This document shows, one piece after another, positions 1 through 5,994 of a stretch of DNA of 7,453 nt (position 1 is its first letter; each line of letters starts with the position of its first letter). Under the pieces are notes generated by a model, which did no database searches, was not told the DNA's origin, and was given only the letters and a program-made list of their open reading frames with translations. Position numbers and translations under genes: made by a program. Origin of the DNA: an uncultured Stomatobaculum sp. GTDB lineage: Bacteria > Bacillota > Clostridia > Lachnospirales > Lachnospiraceae. The stretch is taken from the NCBI GenBank assembly GCA_938010625.1, contig CALLVJ010000232.1, positions 1 to 7,453 of the forward strand, in the 5' to 3' direction.

Positions 1-170
1 GCATGTTGGTCGCCTTCTTGGTCTCGATCTACTCAATCCGGTTTCTGATGAGCTGGGTCAAGAAAAATGACTTCAAGGTCTTTGGCTATTACCGGATTGT
101 GCTCGGTGTCATAGTGCTGATCTGGTACGTTATGTCAACCTTGATGGGGCGGAGCATGGGGGCAGCCTGA
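1..170 (+). CDS. uppP: Undecaprenyl-diphosphatase UppP/BacA, C-terminal end (5' end outside the window)
   Basis: Read in frame from base 3, this gives about 55 residues ending at TGA 168-170. The fragment contains [17 protein letters not shown], then [17 protein letters not shown] and a final hydrophobic stretch. This matches the last two membrane segments of UppP, where a 'F.PFGYYRI.LG' signature precedes the final helix. UppP is an integral membrane phosphatase that converts undecaprenyl diphosphate to the monophosphate, recycling the lipid carrier for peptidoglycan and other wall polymers; its loss increases bacitracin sensitivity. The catalytic region lies upstream and is not visible, so activity cannot be judged. 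The stop overlaps the next start by one base (TGATG), which suggests co-transcription and translational coupling with the LspA-like gene. The family call is fairly sure despite the short piece. Confidence 0.85.
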   Translation, partial: MLVAFLVSIYSIRFLMSWVKKNDFKVFGYYRIVLGVIVLIWYVMSTLMGRSMGAA

Positions 171-658
171 TGTGGTATTATCGCCTGATTGTTTTTCTGA
201 CTGCGCTGGATCTGACCGGAAAGAGCGCAATAGAAGCACTTCCGACAGCATCTTTCCCGCGAGAACTGCCGGCCGGGAAACCGGTTCTGCTGCTGAAAAA
301 GTTTCAAAACCGCGGCTTGCCGCTCGGCTTTCTGGAGCGGCGCCGGGGGCTGGTAAAATACGGACCGCTGTTGGTTGAGAGCCTGGTGCTGCTGCGATTT
401 TCTCGTCTGCTTCCCAAACGCAGATGCCGGCTCGAAAAAACAGCGCTCGCACTGATACTCGCGGGTGGCGGCAGCAATTTGTTTGACCGCTTCTTCCGGG
501 GCTACGTGGTCGATTATTTTTCACCGACACAGGAAAAAATGCGCTATCTGGTCTTTAATCTGGGCGATCTCTACATCGCTGTCGGCATGACGCTGCTCTC
601 GGTTCTGGAGTTCATGCGGGGGCTTAAGCGCATTGGAACAAAAGGAGTGAAACATTGA
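170..658 (+). CDS. lspA: Divergent lipoprotein signal peptidase (signal peptidase II)-like membrane protein
   Basis: A 162-residue protein of normal LspA length. LspA is an integral membrane aspartyl protease that removes the signal peptide from prolipoproteins after lipid attachment. Segments seen in family order are a first membrane segment with Asp14 (LDLTGK, cf. D-Q-x-T-K), an N-x-G loop (QNRG, Asn47), a helix ending GGGSNLFDRFFRG (98-111), VVDYF with Asp115, and FNLGDLYIAVG with Asp133 leading into a last helix. Asp115 and Asp133 match the catalytic pair, so the active site looks intact. Some normally conserved positions differ: the usual NxGAAFG is NRGLPLG, FNxAD is FNLGD, and GN before DR is SN. 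The second membrane segment is weakly hydrophobic and Arg-rich. ATG 170 overlaps the uppP stop, with a G-run (158-162) as a plausible ribosome site. The family is likely; ordinary LspA substrate specificity is less certain. Confidence 0.75.
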   Translation: MWYYRLIVFLTALDLTGKSAIEALPTASFPRELPAGKPVLLLKKFQNRGLPLGFLERRRGLVKYGPLLVESLVLLRFSRLLPKRRCRLEKTALALILAGGGSNLFDRFFRGYVVDYFSPTQEKMRYLVFNLGDLYIAVGMTLLSVLEFMRGLKRIGTKGVKH

Positions 659-1923
659 GTCATCAGGATATCTTCCAACTATGTCTGCTGATTCTCCTGC
701 TTGTGCTCTCAGCGCTGTTTTCGTCGTCGGAGACGGCACTCACCACGGTAAACCATATCCGCGTCCGGACGCTCGCCGGACAGGGAGATAAGCGCGCCAT
801 TACCCTGCTTGCGATTCTGCAGAAACCCGAGAAAATGCTCTCGGTCATTTTGATTGGCAATAATGTCGTGAACCTCTATGCCTCCTCGCTTGCGACGACG
901 GTGACGCTCTCTCTGTTTGGCAGCAAGCTGGTCGGTGTCGCGACAGGTATTTTGACCCTCGCCGTGCTGGTATTCGGTGAAGTCGCACCGAAAACCATGG
1001 CGAGCCGCAACGCAGAGCAGATTGCACTCCGCGCGGCAGGGGCTGTCAAAATATTGATGTGGCTTTTCACGCCACTGGTCTTTGTGGTCAATCATCTGGC
1101 GCGGCTTGTACTGAAGCTGTTTGGCGCAGATCGCCCGAGCAGGCGGGCGCCTATAACCGCGGAGGAACTCAGAACCATTGTGCAGGTGGGGCATGAAGAC
1201 GGTGTCATTGAGAACAGCGAGCGAAAGATGATTGACAATGTCTTTGATTTTGGCGACCGCAGCGCGCGCGATCTCATGATTCCCCGGATTGATATGACTT
1301 GCATTGATGTCGAGGCGGACTATGACGAACTCATGGAAGTGGTGAGAAAGGAAAAATATACGCGCATTCCGGTCTACAAGGAGAGCGCGGACAGCATCGT
1401 CGGCATTCTGAATATCAAGGATCTCTTGTTCCGCGCGCAGGATAAGCCGTTCCAGATTGCGGAGCTCATGCGAAAGCCGCTCTTTACCTATGAGCAGAAG
1501 AAGACGTCCGAGCTCATGGTCGAGATGCGGAAAAATTATACAAATCTCGCGATTGTCCTGGATGAGTACGGCGTGACGGCCGGTATGGTCACGATGGAGG
1601 ATATTCTTGAAGAGATTGTCGGTGAAATCCGCGACGAGTACGACCGCGATGAGGAGAAGACCATACGCCGCGTGGCGCCCGGCACCTATCTGATTGAAGG
1701 CAATGTAAAGATTGACGACGTGAACGATGCTCTGCAGTTGCATCTCGTCTCTGAGGACTATGAGTCGATTGGCGGTTATGTCCTGGAGCAGCTTGAGCAT
1801 TTCCCGAGAGAGGGCGAGAGTGTGAGAAAGGGCGGTCTGACATTCACGGTTGTGCGCATGGAGCAGACCAGGATTGCCGAGGTGAAGATCTCTTTGACAC
1901 CGGAGAAAGCCGTTGTCAAGTAA
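655..1923 (+). CDS. CNNM/CorC (HlyC) family transmembrane protein with CBS pair
   Basis: A 422-residue protein with the full domain order of the 'hemolysin/CorC' family. It has an N-terminal DUF21/CNNM membrane domain (about 1-185: SSSETALT at 23-30, GNNVVN at 68-73, GEVAPKTMA at 108-116), then a CBS-domain pair (about 205-325) with MIPRIDM (208-214), YTRIPVY (235-241), GILNIKDLL (250-258) and DEYGVTAGMVTMEDILEEIVGEI ending near 325. A small C-terminal CorC/HlyC domain (about 340-420) follows. Relatives are linked to Mg2+/Co2+ efflux or Mg2+ homeostasis, with CBS domains sensing nucleotides; the 'hemolysin' name is historical. The exact ion is inference. The start is TTG 655-657, overlapping the lspA stop (TTGA), with AGGAG at 643-647 seven bases upstream. 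An ATG start would lose the conserved first helix. It appears to be the last gene of the uppP-lspA-corC group, because a new promoter lies at its 3' end. Confidence 0.9.
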   Translation: MSHQDIFQLCLLILLLVLSALFSSSETALTTVNHIRVRTLAGQGDKRAITLLAILQKPEKMLSVILIGNNVVNLYASSLATTVTLSLFGSKLVGVATGILTLAVLVFGEVAPKTMASRNAEQIALRAAGAVKILMWLFTPLVFVVNHLARLVLKLFGADRPSRRAPITAEELRTIVQVGHEDGVIENSERKMIDNVFDFGDRSARDLMIPRIDMTCIDVEADYDELMEVVRKEKYTRIPVYKESADSIVGILNIKDLLFRAQDKPFQIAELMRKPLFTYEQKKTSELMVEMRKNYTNLAIVLDEYGVTAGMVTMEDILEEIVGEIRDEYDRDEEKTIRRVAPGTYLIEGNVKIDDVNDALQLHLVSEDYESIGGYVLEQLEHFPREGESVRKGGLTFTVVRMEQTRIAEVKISLTPEKAVVK

Positions 1924-1941
1924 ATTTTCGTATGCTATACT
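1913..1941 (+). promoter_or_regulatory. Predicted housekeeping-sigma promoter with extended -10 for the SCIFF peptide gene
   Basis: TTGTCA (1913-1918, 5 of 6 matches to TTGACA) is separated by 17 bases from TATACT (1936-1941, 5 of 6 matches to TATAAT). TGC just before the -10 gives an extended -10. The -35 lies inside the last codons and just before the stop of corC. Transcription would start near 1948-1949, leaving a leader of about 27 bases before ATG 1976. Two short dyads overlap the site: GTAT-gct-ATAC (1930-1940) and ATACT/AGTAT (1937-1941 with 1949-1953). They may be operator half-sites or chance. This is a sequence-pattern prediction only. Confidence 0.65.
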
Positions 1942-1975
1942 TTTTTCCAGTATCACGGAGAGGAGGATGAAGACG

Positions 1976-2125
1976 ATGAAGAAGCATGTTATGACGCTGA
2001 ATGAGAAGCCTCTGAAGGCAAGTATGGCACATGGCGGTTGCGGCGAATGCCAGACTTCCTGCCAGTCCGCGTGCAAGACTTCCTGCACCGTTGGAAATCA
2101 GAGCTGCGAGAACGAAAATAGATAA
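1976..2125 (+). CDS. scfA: SCIFF ranthipeptide precursor (six cysteines in forty-five residues)
   Basis: A 49-residue peptide and clear member of the SCIFF family of ribosomally made, post-translationally modified peptides found widely in Clostridia. The leader part (MKKHVMTLNEKPLKA) keeps the family's basic N-terminus and TLN..LK pattern. The core carries six cysteines at 22, 25, 29, 33, 37 and 44, in GCGECQTSC, SACKTSC and GNQSC. In the characterised CteA/CteB pair the maturase makes a thioether between Cys32 and Thr37, five residues apart. The same spacing here would be Cys33 to Thr38, an inference from alignment. ATG 1976 has AGGAGG at 1961-1966, nine bases upstream, and gives the family's usual N-terminus. 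An in-frame ATG at 1967 (GGAG at 1957-1960) would add only three residues and cannot be excluded. The maturase gene follows 142 bases downstream. The biological role of SCIFF products is poorly known; cell-cell signalling has been suggested for some clostridial ranthipeptides. Confidence 0.95.
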   Translation: MKKHVMTLNEKPLKASMAHGGCGECQTSCQSACKTSCTVGNQSCENENR

Positions 2126-2183
2126 GATCCCGGAGACGACGGGAGGCCCCTACAGTCTGAGAGGATTGTAGGGGTTCTTATCT
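2120..2183 (+). promoter_or_regulatory. Predicted three-way-junction RNA at the scfA 3' end (possible attenuator, partial terminator or mRNA stabiliser)
   Basis: Three helices fit together by eye. The outer stem of 8 pairs joins 2120-2127 (AGATAAGA) with 2176-2183 (TCTTATCT). Hairpin 1 is TCCCG/CGGGA (2128-2132 with 2140-2144, 7-base loop). Hairpin 2 has 12 pairs, 2147-2158 with 2163-2174, including two G-U pairs, closed by a GAGA tetraloop of the GNRA type. Only 2145-2146 and 2175 stay unpaired in the junction. The scfA stop TAA (2123-2125) lies inside the outer stem, so a terminating ribosome would prevent that stem. Hairpin 2 is followed by TTCTTATCTT, a weak U-rich tract, so it could also terminate partially. 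The rest of the gap up to 2267 shows no gene and no clear second promoter; TATAGA at 2248 has only a poor -35. The function is inferred. Confidence 0.6.
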
Positions 2184-2267
2184 TGCAGGGTATTTGTGCG
2201 GTAGTCCGCAGGACAGGCTTCCGCATTTGGATATAGACGGATCGTTGTATAGAAAGCAGGTACAGGC

Positions 2268-3698
2268 TTGATTCACCAGTTTATTAACAACGGCATTGCC
2301 ATCGTGATGGACGTAAATTCCGGTTCGGTGCATGTCGCGGATCCCGCATTTTACCGCGCCGTACAGGTGACGGAGCCCTTTGTCGGCGAACTGGAGCGGC
2401 CGGAGCCGCTCCCAGTGGCAGCAAAGGAAGCTGTCCGGAGAGAGCTCGGCAGTGAGTTCCCGGCGGAGGAAATCGAAGAGGTCATCGAGACTATGCAGGC
2501 GCTCATCGACGGCGAAGAGCTGTTCACGAAGGACAGCTACCAGACGTTTGTGCGCGACTTCAAGGCGAGAAAGACGGTTGTCAAGGCGCTCTGCCTTCAC
2601 ATTGCCCACGACTGCAACCTTGCATGTCGCTATTGCTTTGCGGAAGAGGGCGAGTATCATGGTAGACGGGCGCTGATGAGCTTTGAAGTGGGCAAAAAGG
2701 CGCTCGACTTCCTTGTGGCAAATTCCGGCGCAAGACGGAATCTCGAGGTCGATTTTTTCGGTGGCGAGCCGACCATGAACTGGAAGGTCGTGAAGCAGCT
2801 CGTGGCCTACGGTCGCTCGCTCGAGAAGACACACGATAAGAAGTTCCGCTTCACGCTGACCACGAATGGCGTGCTCTTAAACGATGAGATTACAGAGTTT
2901 TGCAACCGCGAGATGGCAAATGTGGTGCTCTCGCTGGACGGCAGAAAGGAAGTGAACGACCGCATGCGTCCGACGCGCAGCGGTCAGGGCAGCTATGACT
3001 TGATTGTCCCGAAGTTTCAGCGCTTTGCGGCGGAGCGGGACAAGGAGCACAAGGATTATTATATCCGCGGCACATTCACGCACAACAACCTTGAGTTCTC
3101 AGAGGATGTGCTACACTTCGCAGATCTTGGCTTCAAGAAGATGAGCATGGAACCGGTTGTCGCAGACCCCGCGGAACCTTATGCAATTCGCGAGGAGGAT
3201 CTGCCGGTGATTCTCGAGCAGTATGACAAGCTCGCAGCAGAGTATGTGAAGCGCCGCCGGGAGGGCAGGGGGTTCGTCATTTTTCACTTTCAGATTGATC
3301 TGAAGCAGGGCCCTTGTGTTGTGAAGCGCCTCTCCGGCTGCGGCTCGGGCACTGAATATCTCGCGGTCACACCCTGGGGCGATTTTTATCCCTGTCATCA
3401 GTTTGTCGGCAAAGAGGAGTTTTTGCTCGGCAACGTCGATACGGGCATTCAGCGCGGCGATATCTGCGACGAGTTCAAGCTTTGCAATGTATACGCAAAG
3501 CCGAAGTGCAAGGATTGCGAAGTGCGCTTTTATTGCAGTGGCGGCTGTGCGGCAAATTCTCAGAATTTCCATCACAATCTGACGGACGCCTATGAGATTG
3601 GCTGCGCGATGCAGAAAAAGAGGATTGAGTGCGCCATCATGATCAAAGCGGCTGAAATGCTGGATGCCGCGGCGGCGGAGAAAGCACCTGCAATCTGA
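2268..3698 (+). CDS. scfB: SCIFF maturase, radical SAM/SPASM thioether-forming enzyme
   Basis: A 476-residue cytoplasmic enzyme expected to install Cys-Thr thioether links in the neighbouring SCIFF peptide, using S-adenosylmethionine and iron-sulfur clusters. The N-terminal part (about 1-90) corresponds to the peptide-binding RRE-like region of CteB-type enzymes. The radical SAM cluster motif is CNLACRYC (Cys116, Cys120, Cys123), followed by FFGGEP (163-168) for SAM binding. The C-terminal SPASM domain is complete: Cys350 and Cys358, G371-x4-Cys376, then C-x2-C-x5-C-x3-C at 414, 417, 423 and 427, and Cys446. These would hold two auxiliary [4Fe-4S] clusters. Start choice: TAG at 2250-2252 closes the frame upstream and TTG 2268 is the only start giving the family N-terminus MIHQF..NG. 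The ribosome site is weak (AGCAGG, 2255-2260), hinting at lower expression than the precursor. secDF follows after 23 bases. No dedicated exporter or protease is visible in the window. Confidence 0.95.
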   Translation: MIHQFINNGIAIVMDVNSGSVHVADPAFYRAVQVTEPFVGELERPEPLPVAAKEAVRRELGSEFPAEEIEEVIETMQALIDGEELFTKDSYQTFVRDFKARKTVVKALCLHIAHDCNLACRYCFAEEGEYHGRRALMSFEVGKKALDFLVANSGARRNLEVDFFGGEPTMNWKVVKQLVAYGRSLEKTHDKKFRFTLTTNGVLLNDEITEFCNREMANVVLSLDGRKEVNDRMRPTRSGQGSYDLIVPKFQRFAAERDKEHKDYYIRGTFTHNNLEFSEDVLHFADLGFKKMSMEPVVADPAEPYAIREEDLPVILEQYDKLAAEYVKRRREGRGFVIFHFQIDLKQGPCVVKRLSGCGSGTEYLAVTPWGDFYPCHQFVGKEEFLLGNVDTGIQRGDICDEFKLCNVYAKPKCKDCEVRFYCSGGCAANSQNFHHNLTDAYEIGCAMQKKRIECAIMIKAAEMLDAAAAEKAPAI

Positions 3699-3721
3699 CA
3701 TTCAAGGGAGGGTAGCTAAGT

Positions 3722-3898
3722 ATGAAGAGCGAAAAGGGAAAGGGTGTACTGCGCCTGATCGTGCTCCTTGCAGTGCTGATCGGCTTTTTGTATCTCGCAT
3801 TTGACAGCATGCGCGGGAACAAAGTCAAGCTTGGGCTGGATCTTGCGTCAGCATTACCTATCAGGCAAAGAAAGAGAATCCGAGCGCGCAGGATATGA
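3722..3898 (+). CDS. SecDF head fragment, before the frameshift
   Basis: A 58-residue open frame with a good ribosome binding site. Residues 1-42 are genuine SecD: a basic N-terminus, a first membrane helix (LRLIVLLAVLIGFLYLAF) and KVKLGLDLA, the beginning of the GLDLxGG motif. The last 16 residues (SALPIRQRKRIRARRI) are out-of-frame and Arg-rich, not family sequence. If the lesion is real, this would be the only part translated from the normal start. Confidence 0.7.
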   Translation: MKSEKGKGVLRLIVLLAVLIGFLYLAFDSMRGNKVKLGLDLASALPIRQRKRIRARRI

Positions 3899-5910
3899 AG
3901 GATACGATCTTCAAACTCCAGCGCCGCGTGGAGACCTATTCGACGGAGGCGCAGGTTTACCAAGAGGGACGAAACCGCATCAACATTGATATTCCAGGCG
4001 TCTCCGATGCCAACCAGATCCTAGAGGATCTCGGTCGTCCGGGTTCGCTGACCTTTGTAGATCCGAGCGGACAGACCATTCTGACCGGAGACCAAGTGAA
4101 GAGCGCAAAACCTGCGCAGATGCAGAACAAGACCACCGGGCAGAGCGAGTATCTTGTGGAACTCGTTTTCACCGACGAGGGCTCCAAGGCATTTGCAGAT
4201 GCGACCAGCAGACTGGTAGGTCAGCATATCCAGATCAATTACGACGGCAGAACCTATTCGAATCCTGTTGTCAAGCAAGCCATCACCGGCGGAACCTGCC
4301 AGATTGACGGCATGCAGAGTTATGAGGAGGCTGATCAGCTCGCCTCCACGATCCGCATTGGTTCACTGCGTTTGGAGCTCGAAGAACTCCGCTCGAATGT
4401 GGTCGGCGCGCAGCTTGGCCAGCAGGCAATTCACACGAGCTTGAGGGCGGGCGCAGTCGGTTTCCTCGCGATTGCTGTGATTATGATCGGTATTTTCTGG
4501 CTGCCGGGTCTCGCTGCTTCCCTCGCGCTGGCACTTTATATCAGCCTTACGGTCTGCTTGATCAGCGCATTCGATATCACGATGACGCTGCCTGGTATTG
4601 CCGGCATTATTCTCTCGGTGGGCATGGCGGTCGATGCCAATGTAATCATCTTCACGCGAATCCGAGAGGAAATCGGACTTGGCAAGAGCGTACAGGAGGC
4701 AGTCAAGTCCGGTTTCCACAAGGCGCTCTCCGCGATTGTAGATGGCAATATTACAACCCTGATTGCGGCTGCTGTGCTCTATATCATGGGCACTGGTACA
4801 ATCAAGGGTTTCGCAACCACTCTGGGGCTCGGTGTTATCGTATCCATGTTCACGGCACTCTTAATCACGAGAAGCTGGGTCATGGCTTTTCTGGAGCTTG
4901 GTCTCGACAAGAAGGGGCTTTTCGGACACATCAGGGAGAGAAAAGTATTCGACTTTGTCGGCAAGAGAAAGCTCTTCTTCGGCTTTGCGCTTGCTATTAT
5001 CGCGTCGGGTTTCATCGGGATGGGCGTTTACCAGGCAAAGACCGGCAGTGCACTGAACTTTGGTCTTGACTTCAAGGGTGGAACTTCAACCAATGTGACG
5101 TTCAACCAGGATATGTCGCTTGAGCAGATTGATTCGGAAGTGAAACCGATTGTCGCAGGCGTGACCGGCGACAATGACATTCAGGCGGCAAAGGTACAGG
5201 GCACTAATGAGGTTATCATCAAGACCCGCGCGCTGAGCGTGGAAGAGCGCCAGTCGCTGAACCAGTCGCTTGCGGAGAAGTTCTCGATTGATCAGGAGAA
5301 AATCACAGCAGAGAGCATCACCGGCACGATCTCAGGTGAAATGCGCCGCGATGCAGTGCTTGCGGTTGTCATTGCGTTGCTTCTGATGCTTGTGTACATT
5401 CGCTTCCGCTTCTCGAACTTCCGCTTCGCGGCCTCGGCCATCATATGCCTCTGCCACGACGTACTTGTGCTTTTCACTTTTTATGTGCTGTTCCGTTGGA
5501 GCATTGGCTCGTCGTTTGTAGCCTGCATGCTGACTCTGGTCGGGTATTCGATCAATGATACGATTGTCGTTTTTGACCGCATCCGTGAGAACCAGAAGCT
5601 CTATCCGCGCATGGGCAGAGAGGAACTCGCAAATAAGAGTATCACAGAGACTTTTTCGCGCTCTATTCTGACTTCGGTCACGACCTTCGTGACGATCTTC
5701 ATCCTGTTCCTGCTCGGCGTGTCGTCGATTCGCGATTTCACCCTGCCGCTTATGGTCGGAACAATTTTTGGTACCTATTCTTCGATTGCAATCGCAAGCC
5801 CGCTCTGGGATCTCATGGAGACGCGGCATGACAGAAAGAAGGCAGAGGCTGAGGCAGCTGCCAAGGCAGCGGAGAAGGCCGAGAAGGCAGCGAAGAAAAA
5901 GAAAAAGTAA
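3895..5910 (+). CDS. secDF: SecDF main open frame, after the frameshift (SecD periplasmic domain through SecF)
   Basis: A 671-residue frame from the first available ATG; family sequence already begins at 3847 in this frame, so 3895 is an artificial start and has no convincing ribosome site. Order of parts: SecD external domain (about 1-165, ending LELEELRSNVVGAQLG); SecD membrane block with GMAVDANVIIFTRIREE (243-259); a first SecF membrane helix (about 361-380); the SecF signature FGLDFKGG (389-396) and external domain; a second membrane block with HDV (521-523) and GYSINDTIVVFDRIREN (550-566); and a Lys/Ala-rich cytoplasmic tail (about 645-671) ending in five lysines. The conserved Asp and Arg residues of both membrane blocks are present. 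The intact downstream sequence argues against long-standing decay. Without the first membrane segment the fragment would probably not insert correctly. Confidence 0.8.
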   Translation: MKDTIFKLQRRVETYSTEAQVYQEGRNRINIDIPGVSDANQILEDLGRPGSLTFVDPSGQTILTGDQVKSAKPAQMQNKTTGQSEYLVELVFTDEGSKAFADATSRLVGQHIQINYDGRTYSNPVVKQAITGGTCQIDGMQSYEEADQLASTIRIGSLRLELEELRSNVVGAQLGQQAIHTSLRAGAVGFLAIAVIMIGIFWLPGLAASLALALYISLTVCLISAFDITMTLPGIAGIILSVGMAVDANVIIFTRIREEIGLGKSVQEAVKSGFHKALSAIVDGNITTLIAAAVLYIMGTGTIKGFATTLGLGVIVSMFTALLITRSWVMAFLELGLDKKGLFGHIRERKVFDFVGKRKLFFGFALAIIASGFIGMGVYQAKTGSALNFGLDFKGGTSTNVTFNQDMSLEQIDSEVKPIVAGVTGDNDIQAAKVQGTNEVIIKTRALSVEERQSLNQSLAEKFSIDQEKITAESITGTISGEMRRDAVLAVVIALLLMLVYIRFRFSNFRFAASAIICLCHDVLVLFTFYVLFRWSIGSSFVACMLTLVGYSINDTIVVFDRIRENQKLYPRMGREELANKSITETFSRSILTSVTTFVTIFILFLLGVSSIRDFTLPLMVGTIFGTYSSIAIASPLWDLMETRHDRKKAEAEAAAKAAEKAEKAAKKKKK

Positions 5911-5948
5911 GGTAACAAGGAGCCGGGCTCTCAGACAGACGGCAGAGA

Positions 5949-5975
5949 AAGAGGAGGAGCAAAGCTCCTCCTCTT
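5949..5975 (+). terminator. GA/CT-rich hairpin between secDF and tgt (weak terminator or mRNA-end structure)
   Basis: A perfect 12-pair stem (5949-5960 with 5964-5975; core GAGGAGGAGC/GCTCCTCCTC) closes on an AAA loop, 39 bases after the secDF stop. The bases that follow (CTTCGCAG) are not a true U-tract, so strong intrinsic termination is doubtful. Partial attenuation, or protection of the secDF mRNA end, is as likely. The tgt ribosome site (near 5983-5990) is outside the stem. The whole secDF-tgt gap is 84 bases; I see no convincing promoter in it. Confidence 0.5.
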
Positions 5976-5994
5976 CTTCGCAGAGAGGGGAAAA

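Larger units (their letters stand above)
3722..5910 (+). pseudogene. secDF: Fused protein-export factor SecDF, frameshifted near its 5' end
   Basis: SecDF is a membrane component that uses the proton motive force to help pull preproteins through SecYEG. Here SecD and SecF are one chain, as in Bacillus subtilis. The first frame starts at ATG 3722 (AGGGAGGG at 3705-3712), encodes a membrane segment and reaches KLGLDLA, then goes out of frame at 3845-3847 and stops at 3896-3898. From 3847 another frame continues exactly as the family predicts (VSITYQAKKENPS...). Aligned to GLDLxGGVS, the two Gly codons and one further base, 7 bases in all, are absent. Restoring them would give 731 residues, close to the 737 of B. 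subtilis SecDF. There is no slippery site and the motif itself is missing, so programmed frameshifting is unlikely. The rest is well conserved, pointing to a very recent mutation or a sequencing/assembly error. It lies between scfB and tgt, with YajC, its usual partner, downstream. Confidence 0.85.

Noticed and set aside
1913..1975. Longer scfA reading frame starting at TTG 1913
   Set aside because: It would overlap corC and the predicted promoter, and adds residues absent from SCIFF peptides. The ribosome site and family N-terminus support 1976, or 1967 at most.
709..2088. Long minus-strand open frame (459 residues) opposite corC and scfA
   Set aside because: It mirrors the corC coding frame, has no recognisable family motif and no promoter, and opposes two confidently identified genes. 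It is a shadow frame.
2225..2253. Separate promoter for scfB (TATAGA at 2248-2253)
   Set aside because: The -10 match is moderate but no convincing -35 lies 16-18 bases upstream. Read-through from the scfA promoter is simpler.
3838..3850. Programmed ribosomal frameshift in secDF
   Set aside because: No slippery heptamer or stimulatory hairpin is seen, and the Gly-Gly codons are missing, so a simple frame switch would not restore the family sequence.
5921..5931. Short palindrome GAGCCGGGCTC region after secDF
   Set aside because: The arms are five bases with almost no loop, so it cannot form a stable hairpin; it is likely chance.
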